Shown: positions 26,493 through 36,433 of the stretch, piece after piece
Position numbering within the stretch: the stretch's first letter is position 1
Layout: every line of letters starts with the position of its first letter
Assembly (NCBI RefSeq): GCF_013297935.1
Contig: NZ_JAAFIX010000002.1
Location: 411,325 to 475,324 of the forward strand
Origin: Rhodoferax sp.
GTDB lineage: Bacteria > Pseudomonadota > Gammaproteobacteria > Burkholderiales > Burkholderiaceae_C
Direction: 5' to 3'
Length of the DNA: 64,000 bases
Translations under genes and position numbers: made by a program
The notes under the pieces: model-generated
Told to the model about the DNA's origin: nothing
Seen by the model: only the letters and a program-made list of their open reading frames with translations
The model's database searches: none

Positions 26493-28303
26493 TAATCTTC
26501 CACTTGGAGAATGGCGAGGAAGGCTTCTTGCGGAACCTCCACAGAGCCGATTTGTTTCATGCGCTTTTTACCGGCTTTCTGTTTTTCGAGCAGTTTGCGT
26601 TTGCGGGAGATGTCGCCGCCGTAGCACTTAGCCAGCACGTTTTTGCGCAGGGCTTTGATTGTCTCACGCGCAATAATGTTCGCACCGATAGCGGCCTGGA
26701 TCGCCACGTCGTACATCTGGCGGGAGATGATTTCGCGCATCTTCCCGACCACTGCGCGACCACGGTATGCCGACTGGCTGCGGTGAACAATGATGGACAG
26801 CGCGTCGACCTTCTCGCCGTTGAGCAAAATATCGACCTTCACGACATCCGACACGCGGAACTCTTTGAACTCGTAGTCCATGGACGCATAGCCACGGCTC
26901 ACACTCTTGAGCTTGTCGAAGAAGTCGAGCACGATTTCGCCCAAAGGCATCTCGTAGGTCAGCACCACTTGTCGGCCTTTATAGGCCATGTTCATCTGAA
27001 CACCACGCTTCTGGTTCGCCAGGGTCATGACCACACCCACATACTCCTGGGGCATGTACAGGTGCACGGTCACAATAGGCTCGCGAATCTCGGCGGTCTT
27101 GCCCACTTCGGGCATTTTCGAGGGGTTCTCGACCTTGATGACTTCGCCATCGTTCTTCATCACTTCGTACACCACGCTTGGTGCAGTCGTAATCAAATCC
27201 TGATCAAACTCGCGCTCCAAGCGTTCTTGCACAATTTCCATGTGCAACAAGCCCAAAAAGCCGCAGCGGAATCCGAAGCCGAGCGCCTGTGACACCTCAG
27301 GCTCGTAGTGCAGGGATGCATCGTTGAGTTTGAGTTTCTCCAGCGCGTCGCGCAACGAGTCATATTCGCTGGCTTCGGTGGGGTACAAGCCCGCAAACAC
27401 CTGGGGTTGAATTTCCTTGAAGCCGGGCAAGGCTTCGGTGGCGGTAAAGGCTGCGCCGCCGGTGCCCTGTTTCACCAGGGTCACGGTGTCCCCCACCTTC
27501 GCGGCCTGCAGCTCTTTGATGCCAGCGATGATGTAGCCCACTTCACCCGCTTCCAGCGAGCTACGAGGTTGGTTGGCGGGGGTGAAGACACCCAGGTTGT
27601 CGGCGTTGTACATCGCGCCGGATGCCATCATCTTGATGCGCTCGCCCTTACCCAGACGACCATCAACCACGCGAACCAGCATCACCACGCCCACATAGGG
27701 GTCGAACCAGCTGTCGATGATCATCGCGCGCAAAGGTCCGTCAGGGTTGCCTTTGGGCGAAGGGATTTTGGCGACGATGGTTTCCAGAATGTCTTCAATG
27801 CCCAAGCCGGTTTTCGCTGAACAGGCAATCGCATCGCTGGCGTCGATGCCAATCACATCTTCAATTTCGCTCTTGGCGTTGTCGGGGTCTGCATTCGGCA
27901 AGTCGATCTTGTTGAGGACTGGCAGCACCTCAACATTCAGATCCAACGCGGTGTAGCAGTTGGCCACTGTTTGCGCCTCGACCCCTTGCGAAGCATCGAC
28001 CACCAGCAGTGCGCCCTCGCACGCAGACAGCGAGCGGGAAACCTCGTACGAGAAGTCCACATGTCCGGGCGTATCAATCAGGTTCAGGTTGTAGACCTGC
28101 CCACTTTTGGCTTTGTACTGCAGAGCAGCAGTCTGGGCCTTGATGGTTATCCCACGCTCTTTCTCGATGTCCATCGAGTCCAGAACCTGAGCTTCCATTT
28201 CGCGGGCTTCGAGCCCGCCACAGTACTGAATCAAGCGGTCGGCCAGCGTTGACTTCCCGTGGTCAATGTGGGCAATGATCGAAAAATTTCGGATGTGATT
28301 CAT
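26492..28303 (-). CDS. lepA: Elongation factor 4 (LepA)
   Basis: A translational GTPase that acts on the ribosome during initiation or back-translocation. ATG 28303 gives 603 residues with G1 [10 protein letters not shown]3 DTPGHVDF, G4 NKIDLP, EF-G-like domains and the LepA-specific C-terminal domain (about residues 490-600, [20 protein letters not shown] at the end). It heads the ten-gene minus-strand run ending in rrtA; a terminator-like hairpin sits about 45 bp upstream. Confidence 0.97.
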   Translation of the reverse strand: MNHIRNFSIIAHIDHGKSTLADRLIQYCGGLEAREMEAQVLDSMDIEKERGITIKAQTAALQYKAKSGQVYNLNLIDTPGHVDFSYEVSRSLSACEGALLVVDASQGVEAQTVANCYTALDLNVEVLPVLNKIDLPNADPDNAKSEIEDVIGIDASDAIACSAKTGLGIEDILETIVAKIPSPKGNPDGPLRAMIIDSWFDPYVGVVMLVRVVDGRLGKGERIKMMASGAMYNADNLGVFTPANQPRSSLEAGEVGYIIAGIKELQAAKVGDTVTLVKQGTGGAAFTATEALPGFKEIQPQVFAGLYPTEASEYDSLRDALEKLKLNDASLHYEPEVSQALGFGFRCGFLGLLHMEIVQERLEREFDQDLITTAPSVVYEVMKNDGEVIKVENPSKMPEVGKTAEIREPIVTVHLYMPQEYVGVVMTLANQKRGVQMNMAYKGRQVVLTYEMPLGEIVLDFFDKLKSVSRGYASMDYEFKEFRVSDVVKVDILLNGEKVDALSIIVHRSQSAYRGRAVVGKMREIISRQMYDVAIQAAIGANIIARETIKALRKNVLAKCYGGDISRKRKLLEKQKAGKKRMKQIGSVEVPQEAFLAILQVED

Positions 28304-28346
28304 CAACGACGCGCTTCAAGTAATTGAATTAAAAGGATCAGCCATG

Positions 28347-28378
28347 AAAAAAGGGCGCGTCATGGTGAGACGCGCCCC
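28347..28378 (-). terminator. Intrinsic terminator upstream of lepA
   Basis: The 9-bp GC stem GGGCGCGTC / GACGCGCCC has a 7-nt loop and is followed on the minus strand by six T's. It could end degQ read-through or a short leader transcript. Confidence 0.85.
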
Positions 28379-28412
28379 GAACCAACAATCTTTTGGCAAC
28401 TGCGATAGTTGG
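28347..28412 (-). ncRNA. Candidate short RNA or lepA attenuator leader
   Basis: Downstream of a TACAAT -10-like box, the minus strand reads a 5' stem-loop (CCAACTATC pairing with GATTGTTGG, one mismatch) followed directly by a terminator hairpin (GGGCGCGTC/GACGCGCCC) and six U's: about 66 nt in all. This is the shape of a small RNA or of a constitutive terminator in front of lepA. The -35 is poor and no family is recognised, so this is a prediction only. Confidence 0.35.
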
Positions 28413-28778
28413 ACGTTCATTGTAGGCAAAAAGTCCAAAAAACACAGCCGAAAAAATCCGGTCCGGGGGTCGTTGCGACTTGGCAACATCAACCTTAATC
28501 ACAAGTTATCCACAAGATTCAAACAAAACAACTGAACAACTTGTGAGAGAGCTGTGGAAGGCCTGTGGGGCAAACCTTTGCTTCCCACATCATGGATTAT
28601 CGCAAGTCCTATATACCTGCTTTGATCCATACTCAGCCCGTATTCTAACCAACGCTTTAAAACAAGCGCTGAATTTAGGCACTGGCCTCCAAAGAGCCGA
28701 GACCCAAAATCTTCTTGTGAATGCTTTTGGGGCCCTGCAAACAACCCCATAGCCTGCTGTGCTTTAGGGTTGATCGGG

Positions 28779-30242
28779 TCAGCGTCCAGCGCGAATAACC
28801 GCGTATTGGGTCCAGTCGCCCCGACGGAACAAGACATTAAGAGCTTTGGTCTTGTCGTGCTTGGCGATCACCGCATCAAACTCCTTAAGGGTCAACACCT
28901 CCGAGTTCGCCACCTGCAAAACAATATCCCCTTCCCGCAGACCCGCGCGTGCGGCAGCGTCAGTCGCGGCTTCCACACGCACACCGCCCCGCACGCCGGC
29001 TTCTTTCTTCTGGGCCTCGGTCAAAGCCGATACCGTCAAACCATAGACTTGGGTGGAAAGCGATGTGGCAGGACGCTCCTCTTTAGCCGGCGCCTTGGCT
29101 ACAGGTTTGTCTGCCTCAATTTCGGCAATTACCACCTGCAGTTCTTTGCTGCCGCCACGACGGAATACCGTCAAGCTGCTCTTGGTACCGGGCTTGGTTC
29201 CACCCACAATCCGGGGCAGGTCACTGGACTTTTCGATGACCTTGCCATCAAAACGCGTAATGATGTCCCCTGCTTCTACACCCGCTTTTTCAGCGGGCGA
29301 GCCGGACTCGACGCCTCTTACCAGTGCACCAGTCGGTTTGCCCAGACCGATGGATTCGGCAACTTCTTTGCTGACTTGATCAATCTGTACACCGATACGA
29401 CCACGTGAAACCCGACCCGAGGCCCGCAATTGATCGCTCACCCGGACGGCTTCATCCATGGGAATCGAAAAGGAAATTCCCATAAAGCCACCGGAGCGTG
29501 AGTAAATCTGGCTGTTGATGCCCACGACCTCCCCGCGCATATTGATCAACGGGCCACCTGAGTTGCCGGGGTTGATCGCGACATCTGTCTGAATAAAGGG
29601 CAGAAAGTCACCGGTATCGCGCTGCTTGGCACTCACAATGCCCGCGGTGACGGTGTTTTCCAGGCCGAACGGCGAGCCGATGGCCATCACCCACTCCCCT
29701 ACCCGCAGGCGATTGACATCGCCCACCTTGACGGCAGGAATCCCGGTGGCCTCAATTTTCACGACCGCAACGTCCGAGCGCTTGTCAGCACCGAGGATCT
29801 TGGCCTTGAATTCACGCTTGTCCGTGAGCGTGACAATGACTTCGTCTGCGCCTTCGACCACATGCGCATTGGTCATGATGACACCGTCGCTGGTCAAAAT
29901 AAAGCCGGATCCGACCCCCCTGGGCTGCTCTTCTTCCTGCTGCTGCGGACGATTCTGCCGAGGGGCTTGTTTTGGAATGTTGGGAATCGGCAATCCGAAG
30001 CGTCGAAAGAACTCCAACATCTCTTCTTCGTTGGCACCACCACCCTGCGAACTGCGGGCTGCGACTTTCTCGAGGGTTCTGATGTTGACCACCGAGGGGC
30101 CGACCTGATCCACAAGATCCGTGAAGTCAGGGAGCGCACGAACCTGCGCACTCACCGTGGATACAGGAAGAAATGTGGCTGCCGTAGCAAACAACATGGC
30201 CGCAATACCCCAACGCCGAATTGAAAAGGTGTGATGTGTCAT
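28779..30242 (-). CDS. degQ: DegP/DegQ (MucD)-type periplasmic serine protease
   Basis: An HtrA-family envelope quality-control protease: signal peptide (cleavage after VSTVSA), trypsin-like domain with catalytic His (TNAHVV), Asp (RSDVAVVKI) and Ser (NPGNSGGPL), and two PDZ domains (RGRIGVQID onward; the second near VYGLTVSAL). Counted from an upstream ATG at 30251 the triad is H130, D160, S231. I prefer ATG 30242 because AGGA lies about 10 nt upstream, against 1 nt for 30251. It is the last gene of the rpoE-rseA-rseB-degQ stress module. Confidence 0.95.
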   Translation of the reverse strand: MTHHTFSIRRWGIAAMLFATAATFLPVSTVSAQVRALPDFTDLVDQVGPSVVNIRTLEKVAARSSQGGGANEEEMLEFFRRFGLPIPNIPKQAPRQNRPQQQEEEQPRGVGSGFILTSDGVIMTNAHVVEGADEVIVTLTDKREFKAKILGADKRSDVAVVKIEATGIPAVKVGDVNRLRVGEWVMAIGSPFGLENTVTAGIVSAKQRDTGDFLPFIQTDVAINPGNSGGPLINMRGEVVGINSQIYSRSGGFMGISFSIPMDEAVRVSDQLRASGRVSRGRIGVQIDQVSKEVAESIGLGKPTGALVRGVESGSPAEKAGVEAGDIITRFDGKVIEKSSDLPRIVGGTKPGTKSSLTVFRRGGSKELQVVIAEIEADKPVAKAPAKEERPATSLSTQVYGLTVSALTEAQKKEAGVRGGVRVEAATDAAARAGLREGDIVLQVANSEVLTLKEFDAVIAKHDKTKALNVLFRRGDWTQYAVIRAGR

Positions 30243-30277
30243 CTGCAACATGTCCTGAAAGAGAAGGAGATAGAGAC

Positions 30278-31288
30278 TTATTTCTTGCGTTCAAGAGACT
30301 GGGCAAATACGGCAAGGGTGTTCGTTGGCACCTCGCCGACTGCCGTGATCCACCATGTACCCAGCTTGCGGGTTTGGGTCCGGGTGGCCCCGCCCAGTTC
30401 GGCGGCACCCACTTGAAGATGGCGGGTCGGGTCGAATCGCTCCACAAATAAGGAGACGGTTGCCAACCCGTCGGAAAACATCCACTGCATCGACGACTCG
30501 GTCTTGCCTGAAGCACCGGCCAGGAGCGCTACGGGACGGACATAACACCCTGCGGCCTTGAAACCCGGAACGCCTCCCGCCATGGCCCATCCTTGTGCAG
30601 CAGCGGTCGTTTTTTCCGTGGTGCGCCGCTCAATGCGGTAGCCATCGGTCTGACCCATCATCTGGTTCAGCTTGGAGGAGCTGACAGGAGCATCTAACTG
30701 CAGCTCCGAAAACGCAGACTGCTCCAGTGTTTTGCCATCAACGTCCAGCGTTTGTAACTGAATCACCAGGCCCGATTTTTTCTCACTCCACACCCGGTAG
30801 CCATAGCGCAGGTTATCTTTGGGCTGGATAAAAACCACATCCGTGTCCACCCCCGCCAGGCGCTCGGGTGGCATGGACTTCAGAAGATAAAACTCATCCA
30901 GCGCAACACCCTGCGACTTCAGAAGCCCCGGGAACAAACTAGTAGCCTCGCGGGTTTCTGCGATACCGACTTTCGCGGTCGGAAACAGCGTCAATACCTC
31001 TGAATTGCGACGGAACGTGGTCCTCGGAGTGCCACTGAGGGGCTCAATGCGCTCCAGTTGCTGCTCACCCTCGCACACATGCCAGATTTTGGCGCTAGCC
31101 ATCTGCGTACCCGCGGACACGACGAAGGTGCCGGTGTAGGTGCGATGTTTCGATGCTTCATGCAAACGGGTGAGCCATGCACTCACCGAAGGTTCTTGCG
31201 CCGCCGCTGGCAGCGCAGCCATCACACACACAACGGTGGAGAGCGCCAGTCGCGCAACATTGGAAACTATTCGCCGCGTTGAAATCAC
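30278..31288 (-). CDS. rseB: Periplasmic sigma-E regulator RseB/MucB
   Basis: RseB binds the periplasmic domain of RseA and protects it from cleavage until lipid or envelope-stress signals release it. The 336-residue product has a signal peptide (cleavage after LPAAAQ), then the large LolA/B-like domain (HRTYTGTFVVSAGTQMASAK) and the smaller C-terminal MucB domain. The start is GTG 31288, overlapping the rseA stop by 4 bp (GTGA). Confidence 0.92.
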   Translation of the reverse strand: MISTRRIVSNVARLALSTVVCVMAALPAAAQEPSVSAWLTRLHEASKHRTYTGTFVVSAGTQMASAKIWHVCEGEQQLERIEPLSGTPRTTFRRNSEVLTLFPTAKVGIAETREATSLFPGLLKSQGVALDEFYLLKSMPPERLAGVDTDVVFIQPKDNLRYGYRVWSEKKSGLVIQLQTLDVDGKTLEQSAFSELQLDAPVSSSKLNQMMGQTDGYRIERRTTEKTTAAAQGWAMAGGVPGFKAAGCYVRPVALLAGASGKTESSMQWMFSDGLATVSLFVERFDPTRHLQVGAAELGGATRTQTRKLGTWWITAVGEVPTNTLAVFAQSLERKK

Positions 31289-31881
31289 CGGGCTGGCCTC
31301 TCATAGGTCGCATTGCGCAGAAAGCCGGATGGGCCTTGCCATGCAGAATGACCGCCCATTTGTTGATGGGCTGCCATCAGGGCATCTAGTTGGGGATCGC
31401 GCAGCATGACGCCGGCTTCAGTATTTGCGCCGGTCAAAACTGGCGGCACTTGGTTGGCGCTCAGCTCCATCTGCCCCGTGCCCGCACCGGGCCACAAAAT
31501 AGCGCCCATCCCGCCCACGGCCAGCACTAGCGCGACAGACGCCAGACGGCGCGCCTTCCAGAATGAATCATTCGCAGGCACTGCCGCACGCGCAATCAAA
31601 GGCAATGCCTCCTTGCTAGCCGCCTCAACCGGCAGGCTTGATTCCAGCGCAAGCTGGCCTTGGAGCGCTTGCCAGAAGGCCAGATCGCCGGAAGCCCCGG
31701 AGACCGACTCACCCCGAGCCACTGCCGCCTGTGTGTGCAGCCCGGTCCACACGGCGTAGTGCTCAGGGTTGCGCTCCAGGGTGTCCAGCAAGGCACCGAT
31801 GTCCGAAGGCTGCAGCTCACCGTCTGCCAGCGCAGACAGCTGCTCCTGAACGGAAGATTGATTGCGGTGAAGGCTATCCAT
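31285..31881 (-). CDS. rseA: Anti-sigma-E factor RseA
   Basis: An inner-membrane anti-sigma factor that sequesters RpoE. The 198-residue protein has the cytoplasmic sigma-binding domain (VQEQLSALADGELQ, LDTLERNPEHYAVWTGLH), one membrane helix near residues 127-147 (ASVALVLAVGGMGAILWPG) and a periplasmic tail for RseB binding and regulated proteolysis. I use ATG 31881, since the longer frame begins at TTG. It lies 5 bp after rpoE. Confidence 0.92.
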   Translation of the reverse strand: MDSLHRNQSSVQEQLSALADGELQPSDIGALLDTLERNPEHYAVWTGLHTQAAVARGESVSGASGDLAFWQALQGQLALESSLPVEAASKEALPLIARAAVPANDSFWKARRLASVALVLAVGGMGAILWPGAGTGQMELSANQVPPVLTGANTEAGVMLRDPQLDALMAAHQQMGGHSAWQGPSGFLRNATYERPAR

Positions 31882-31886
31882 AATGT

Positions 31887-32507
31887 TTACCAACGCTTGC
31901 CGGTTTGTTTATCCAAAAGTGGTTTCAATTTGGCCGAAATCGCCTCCCGGGCCCGGAATATGCGGGACCTTACGGTGCCTATCGGGCATGCCATGGCAAG
32001 CGAAATTTCTTCATAACTGAGCCCTTCTATTTCCCGCAGGACGACGGCTTGCCTGAGTTCTTCAGGCAAGGCCTCCATCGCAGTGTTCACCACGCCTGCA
32101 ATTTCTTTGGCTGCGAGCACGGTTTCCGGGGTTTCATCACTGCTTGGTTCGTTTTGGCGCACAGAAGTTTCATCTTCTTCGTCACGCGCAAAGAAAGACT
32201 CCGAAATAGTCCGGTCCTTCTTCAACTCCAGGAGACTCTTCTTCGCCGTGTTGACGGCAATACGGTACAGCCACGTGTAGAACTGCGCGTCACCGCGGAA
32301 TTGGTGGAGAGCCCGATACGCCCGAATGAAGGTCTCCTGGGTGATGTCCTCCACCAAGTCGACATCGCGCACCATGCGCCCGACAAGTCGCTGTATCCGC
32401 CTCTGATACTTCAGCACCAAGAGGCCGTACGCCCGCTGGTCTCCGGCGATGGTGCGTTGCACCAAAGGCCAATCTGCGTCTGGCGCTGACTCCAATAGAT
32501 CCGTCAT
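31887..32507 (-). CDS. rpoE: Extracytoplasmic-stress sigma factor RpoE (AlgU type)
   Basis: A group IV sigma factor. The 206 residues contain region 2 (VLKYQRRIQRLVGRMVRD, DITQETFIRAYRAL, FYTWLYRIAVNTAKK), an acidic linker (DEEDET, longer than in E. coli RpoE), and region 4 (LPEELRQAVVLREIEGLSYE, GTVRSRIFRARE). Followed by rseA, rseB and degQ; its start overlaps the stop of the upstream hypothetical gene by 4 bp, tying it to the fatty-acid cluster transcript. Confidence 0.97.
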   Translation of the reverse strand: MTDLLESAPDADWPLVQRTIAGDQRAYGLLVLKYQRRIQRLVGRMVRDVDLVEDITQETFIRAYRALHQFRGDAQFYTWLYRIAVNTAKKSLLELKKDRTISESFFARDEEDETSVRQNEPSSDETPETVLAAKEIAGVVNTAMEALPEELRQAVVLREIEGLSYEEISLAMACPIGTVRSRIFRAREAISAKLKPLLDKQTGKRW

Positions 32508-32971
32508 GAAAGCACCTGAACGCTGTGTGTCTCGGCTTGACTTGCATGTGAGCCGACCTCATCGGACCAAACTAAGGCACGCCTCATAGCTCGCCATTGT
32601 TCAGGTTGGGCAGTCCCCGCCTCCAGCCAGACCCCGAATTGTGGACCCGACTCAACCCGAACTTGGATCCACATACATTGCTGGAAGTCATATTGAATGC
32701 GCACGGCTTGAATGGACTGCGCACTGCCACTCCAGTGCCAGGCCTCGCCATCCCAGCGCAAGCTACCGGAAGGCATGCGGCGCCATGACAGCAGCAAGAC
32801 GCTACTCAGCAGCAACCAAATGAGGGCTATGGCGCTGCTGCGCCATAAGGCCTGCTCGCTCCACACTGCGTGCAAAGGTGCCAAGGAAAACAAAAAAATC
32901 AGGCTGCCAAAAAAGCAGCCCAACCGGTTCGACCGCGAAACCTTGAGGCTTGCCGCTGGTGGTCGTTGCAT
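32504..32971 (-). CDS. Two-helix membrane protein of unknown function (YgfX-like layout)
   Basis: The 155-residue protein begins with two adjacent hydrophobic helices (about residues 17-38 and 44-63), then a small domain with W/Q-rich strands (LRWDGEAWHWSGSAQSIQAV). The layout resembles YgfX/CptA-type membrane proteins, but I see no diagnostic motif. It is coupled to rpoE by a 4-bp overlap and follows fabF by 29 bp. Confidence 0.7.
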   Translation of the reverse strand: MQRPPAASLKVSRSNRLGCFFGSLIFLFSLAPLHAVWSEQALWRSSAIALIWLLLSSVLLLSWRRMPSGSLRWDGEAWHWSGSAQSIQAVRIQYDFQQCMWIQVRVESGPQFGVWLEAGTAQPEQWRAMRRALVWSDEVGSHASQAETHSVQVLS

Positions 32972-33000
32972 GAAGCTTCAGTGCAGGCGCTATCGGAGTA

Positions 33001-34245
33001 TCAAACGCGCTTGAACACCAAGGTTCCGTTGGTACCACCAAAGCCAAAATTGTTTTTCACCGCAACTTCAATCTTCATGTCCCGGGCCGTGTTGGCGCAG
33101 TAGTCCAAGTCGCACTCCGGGTCTTGGTTGAAGATGTTGATGGTGGGAGGACTCTTTTGATGGTGCAGCGCCAACACGGTGAACACCGACTCCAAGCCGC
33201 CTGCCCCCCCTAAGAGATGCCCTGTCATCGACTTGGTCGAGTTCACCACCACGCGCTTCGCGTGGTCGCCCAGCGCGGCCTTGATGGCATTGGTTTCATT
33301 CACATCGCCCAATGGGGTCGAAGTGCCGTGGGCATTCAGGTAATCCACCTGATCCGCGTTGACACCTGCATTGCGCATCGCACTGAGCATGGCACGGCGT
33401 GGGCCATCCATGTTGGGTGCTGTCATGTGACCTGCGTCTGCACTCATGCCAAAACCGGCCAACTCGGCATAAATTTTGGCGCCTCGGGCTTTGGCGTGTT
33501 CGTACTCTTCCAGCACCATGACACCGCCGCCTTCGCCCAGCACAAAGCCGTCACGGTCCTTGTCCCAAGGACGCGAGGCTGTTGCCGGATCGTCATTGCG
33601 GGTGCTGAGCGCGCGCATGGCGGCAAAGCCACCGATACCCAATGGAGAAACCGTAGCCTCTGAGCCTCCGGCAATCATGACATCGGCATCGCCGTACTCA
33701 ATCATGCGCCCCGCCTCGCCGATGCAGTGCAGGCCCGTGGTGCACGCTGTCACGATCGCTATGTTCGGGCCCTTGAAGCCGTAGCGCATGGAGACGTGAC
33801 CCGCAGTCATGTTGATGATGGAGGCGGGCACAAAAAATGGAGAAATACGTCGCGGGCCGCGGTTGGTGTACTCGGCGTGGGTGTTTTCAATCATCGGCAA
33901 GCCGCCGATTCCGGAGCCGATCACGCAGCCAATGCGGGTGGCCTCTTCGTCGTCCAGCGCGTCTCCGGTCTTCAGACCGGAGTCCACCACTGCCTGCATG
34001 GCCGCAGCGATGCCGTAGTGGATAAAAGTATCCATGGTGCGGGCTTCTTTGGAGCTGATGTAAGCCTCCAACTCGAAGTTACGCACTTCCCCGGCGATCT
34101 TGCAGGCAAAAGCAGACGCATCGAACTTGGAAATGACATCAATGCCGGACTTGCCGGCCAACAGATTGGACCAAGCCTCTGTCACCGTATTACCTACGGG
34201 ACTGACACAACCTAAACCAGTGACAACAACGCGACGACGGGACAT
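33001..34245 (-). CDS. fabF: 3-oxoacyl-ACP synthase II (KAS II)
   Basis: An elongating condensing enzyme of fatty-acid synthesis. The 414-residue thiolase fold has catalytic Cys168 ([14 protein letters not shown]) and the two histidines in [11 protein letters not shown] and [10 protein letters not shown]. It is preceded on the mRNA by acpP with a 149-bp gap holding a GC-rich inverted repeat. Confidence 0.97.
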   Translation of the reverse strand: MSRRRVVVTGLGCVSPVGNTVTEAWSNLLAGKSGIDVISKFDASAFACKIAGEVRNFELEAYISSKEARTMDTFIHYGIAAAMQAVVDSGLKTGDALDDEEATRIGCVIGSGIGGLPMIENTHAEYTNRGPRRISPFFVPASIINMTAGHVSMRYGFKGPNIAIVTACTTGLHCIGEAGRMIEYGDADVMIAGGSEATVSPLGIGGFAAMRALSTRNDDPATASRPWDKDRDGFVLGEGGGVMVLEEYEHAKARGAKIYAELAGFGMSADAGHMTAPNMDGPRRAMLSAMRNAGVNADQVDYLNAHGTSTPLGDVNETNAIKAALGDHAKRVVVNSTKSMTGHLLGGAGGLESVFTVLALHHQKSPPTINIFNQDPECDLDYCANTARDMKIEVAVKNNFGFGGTNGTLVFKRV

Positions 34246-34314
34246 AGAAACCTGGATTTAACAGTTCGTCAAAGAAATACCGCCCGGGGGCGATACAGAG
34301 AATACTGGAAGGAA

Positions 34315-34358
34315 CCGGCCGGACACCTTCAGGCGATCATCCTGCGGTTGCCGGCCGG
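34315..34358. repeat. GC-rich inverted repeat in the acpP-fabF gap
   Basis: CCGGCCGG at 34315-34322 and again at 34351-34358 can pair across a 28-nt spacer. There is no U-run, so it is not a standard terminator. A stabilising or partial-attenuation hairpin at the acpP 3' end is possible. Confidence 0.4.
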
Positions 34359-34394
34359 GGGGTGCAATGCGCGTCAACGCATTGCGCAAGGCAA

Positions 34395-34643
<249 letters not shown>

Positions 34644-34680
34644 CTAAGGGTTGTAAAAGAATCCGAGATTTTACCCGCCC

Positions 34681-34696
34681 TAGAGACAAGTCTCTA
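34681..34696. promoter_or_regulatory. Inverted repeat upstream of acpP, operator candidate
   Basis: A perfect 7-bp inverted repeat, TAGAGAC-AA-GTCTCTA, lies about 50 bp before the acpP ATG and just upstream (minus strand) of a TAAAAT -10-like box. The size suits a dimeric repressor site or a small leader hairpin; no regulator is assigned. Confidence 0.35.
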
Positions 34697-34733
34697 ACCG
34701 GGTCGCCGTTCGGATAGATCGGCGGTGTTTTTC

Positions 34734-35480
34734 TTACATGTACATGCCACCGTTCACGTGCATTTCCTGCCCCGTGACGTAGCCCGCTTGCGGAGACGCA
34801 AGGTAGCACACCGCGTGTGCAATATCTGCGGGTTTCCCCAAGTGCCCCAACGGAATCTGTCCCAAGAGCGCTTTTTGCTGCTCTTCGGGCAAGCCTGCTG
34901 TCATGTCGGTTTCAATAAAGCCAGGCGCTACACAGTTGACTGTGATGTTGCGCGAGCCCAGCTCACGGGCCAGTGCACGGGTCATGCCGGCCACACCCGC
35001 CTTGGCGGCCGCGTAGTTGGCCTGCCCCGGGTTGCCGGACGCACCCACGACCGAAGTGATGCTGATGATGCGGCCGTAGCGCTGCTTCATCATGGTCCGC
35101 AACACCGAGCGGCTCATCCGGAACACGCCTTTGAGGTTGGTATCCACGACGGCATCCCAATCGTCGTCTTTCATGCGCATCGCCAAGGTGTCCCGCGTGA
35201 TGCCAGCGTTATTCACCAGAATATGCAAACCACCCTGCTCCTTGACGATGGCATCCACCAGGGCTTCCGCAGCAGCCGCGTCATTCACATCCAACGTGCG
35301 TCCATCGCAACCGGGAAAAGCAGACAGTGCCTCGCGGATCTTGGCAGCCCCCGCATCGGAGGTGGCGGTGCCGACAACCTTCACACCCTTGCGGGCCAGT
35401 TCCAATGCGATGGAAGCCCCGATACCTCGGGACGCTCCGGTTACCAAGGCCACTTGGCCTTCTAATTTCATTTCACTCAT
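34734..35480 (-). CDS. fabG: 3-oxoacyl-ACP reductase
   Basis: A NADPH-dependent SDR that reduces 3-oxoacyl-ACP. The 248-residue protein has the nucleotide motif TGASRGIG, NNAG, catalytic Ser143 and YxxxK (Y156, K160). It overlaps fabD by 4 bp. Confidence 0.97.
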   Translation of the reverse strand: MSEMKLEGQVALVTGASRGIGASIALELARKGVKVVGTATSDAGAAKIREALSAFPGCDGRTLDVNDAAAAEALVDAIVKEQGGLHILVNNAGITRDTLAMRMKDDDWDAVVDTNLKGVFRMSRSVLRTMMKQRYGRIISITSVVGASGNPGQANYAAAKAGVAGMTRALARELGSRNITVNCVAPGFIETDMTAGLPEEQQKALLGQIPLGHLGKPADIAHAVCYLASPQAGYVTGQEMHVNGGMYM

Positions 35481-36427
35481 GCCAACAGACCTTTCACTTC
35501 TTCCAATGTCACAGGATCAAACAAAGCGGCCCCGGTCATTTCCGCGTCAATTCGCTTGACCATGCCGGCCAGCACCTTGCCCGGCCCACACTCCACCAGT
35601 GTCGTAAAGCCCCGGGCTTTGAGCGCCTGCACGCACTCCACCCAGCGCACAGGACCGAACGCCTGACGGTATAGCGCATCACGGATGCGGTCAGCATCCA
35701 TCTCCACGGCGACGTCGATGTTGTTGATCAGTGCAATCTGCGGGGTCGCGATCTCGATTTCCTCCAGGCGCGCCTTGAGCTTTTCGGCCGCCGGCTTCAT
35801 CAGGCTGGAGTGAAAAGGTGCCGACACCGGCAGGAGCAACGCGCGCTTGGCGCCCGCCGCCTTCAAAATTTCACACGCCTTGTCCACCGCAGCCTTGCTC
35901 CCCGCGATGACCGTCTGACCGGCATCATTGAAGTTCACAGCTTCGACGACTTCAGACTCAAAACCGGCCATAGCCAGCGTAGCCTCTGCGCAGCCTGCTA
36001 TTACTTTGCTAGCATCCATCCCTAAAACTGCAGCCATGGCACCCACACCCACGGGCACTGCTTCTTGCATAGCCTGAGCGCGCAATCGCACCAAAGGCGC
36101 GGCCTGGGCCAATGTCAGGGCACCCGCTGCAACCAGCGCGGAGTACTCGCCCAAGGAGTGGCCGGCCACCGCTTGTGGCGCCACTCCGGTTTCAGACATC
36201 CAGACGCGATAAGCCGCCACCGCAGCCACCAACATGACCGGTTGGGTGTTGGTCGTCAATGCCAACGCTTCTTTGGGGCCTTCGTGAATCAGCTTGGCAA
36301 CATCTTCACCGAGCGCATCCGACGCCTCCTTCAAGGTTTCCAGCACGACGGGGTGCGCACCCCATGCATCCAGCATTCCCACCGATTGAGAGCCCTGGCC
36401 GGGAAATACAAAAGCAAATGGTTTCAT
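35477..36427 (-). CDS. fabD: Malonyl-CoA:ACP transacylase
   Basis: Loads malonyl groups onto AcpP. The 316 residues include FPGQGSQ, the nucleophile Ser91 in GHSLGEYSALVAAG, and the downstream catalytic His region (SAPFHSSLM). Odd: residues about 139-157 (ASKVIAGCAEATLAMAGFE) are encoded by a copy of the dispersed element, in the same reading frame as the trpF copy. The surrounding family motifs (VEAVNFNDAGQTVIAG) resume immediately. Confidence 0.96.
   Translation of the reverse strand: MKPFAFVFPGQGSQSVGMLDAWGAHPVVLETLKEASDALGEDVAKLIHEGPKEALALTTNTQPVMLVAAVAAYRVWMSETGVAPQAVAGHSLGEYSALVAAGALTLAQAAPLVRLRAQAMQEAVPVGVGAMAAVLGMDASKVIAGCAEATLAMAGFESEVVEAVNFNDAGQTVIAGSKAAVDKACEILKAAGAKRALLLPVSAPFHSSLMKPAAEKLKARLEEIEIATPQIALINNIDVAVEMDADRIRDALYRQAFGPVRWVECVQALKARGFTTLVECGPGKVLAGMVKRIDAEMTGAALFDPVTLEEVKGLLA
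35957..36013 (-). repeat. Dispersed element copy inside fabD
   Basis: On the minus strand it reads GCTAGCAAAGTAATAGCAGG, then CTGCGCAGAG, then GCTACGCTGGCTATGGCC and GGTTTTGA. It is recognisable over about 55 bp though diverged, in sense orientation and in frame. Confidence 0.6.
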
Positions 36428-36433
36428 AAGAAA

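Larger units (their letters stand above)
28304..28778. other. 475-bp lepA-degQ intergenic region
   Basis: No convincing protein gene. On the minus strand there is a TACAAT box (28419-28424), a 9-bp hairpin with one mismatch (28382-28412) and a strong intrinsic terminator (28347-28378), then the lepA start. Further right there is one perfect DnaA-box-like 9-mer (TTATCCACA, 28506-28514) and another GC hairpin (about 28564-28587). Several open frames here show no recognisable family. Confidence 0.6.

Noticed and set aside
28314..28418. Short upstream ORF (34 codons) before lepA
   Set aside because: Its ATG overlaps the -10 box and the frame runs through the terminator stem; likely accidental.
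28506..28514. Perfect DnaA-box 9-mer (TTATCCACA) in the lepA-degQ gap, suggesting a replication origin or DnaA control
   Set aside because: A single copy without further boxes, AT-rich unwinding region, dnaA, dnaN or parAB nearby. One such 9-mer is expected by chance about every 130 kb, so one in 64 kb is unremarkable.
28499..28837. 112-residue open frame on the minus strand overlapping the degQ end
   Set aside because: No recognisable family, overlaps degQ in another frame, poor codon pattern and no ribosome site.
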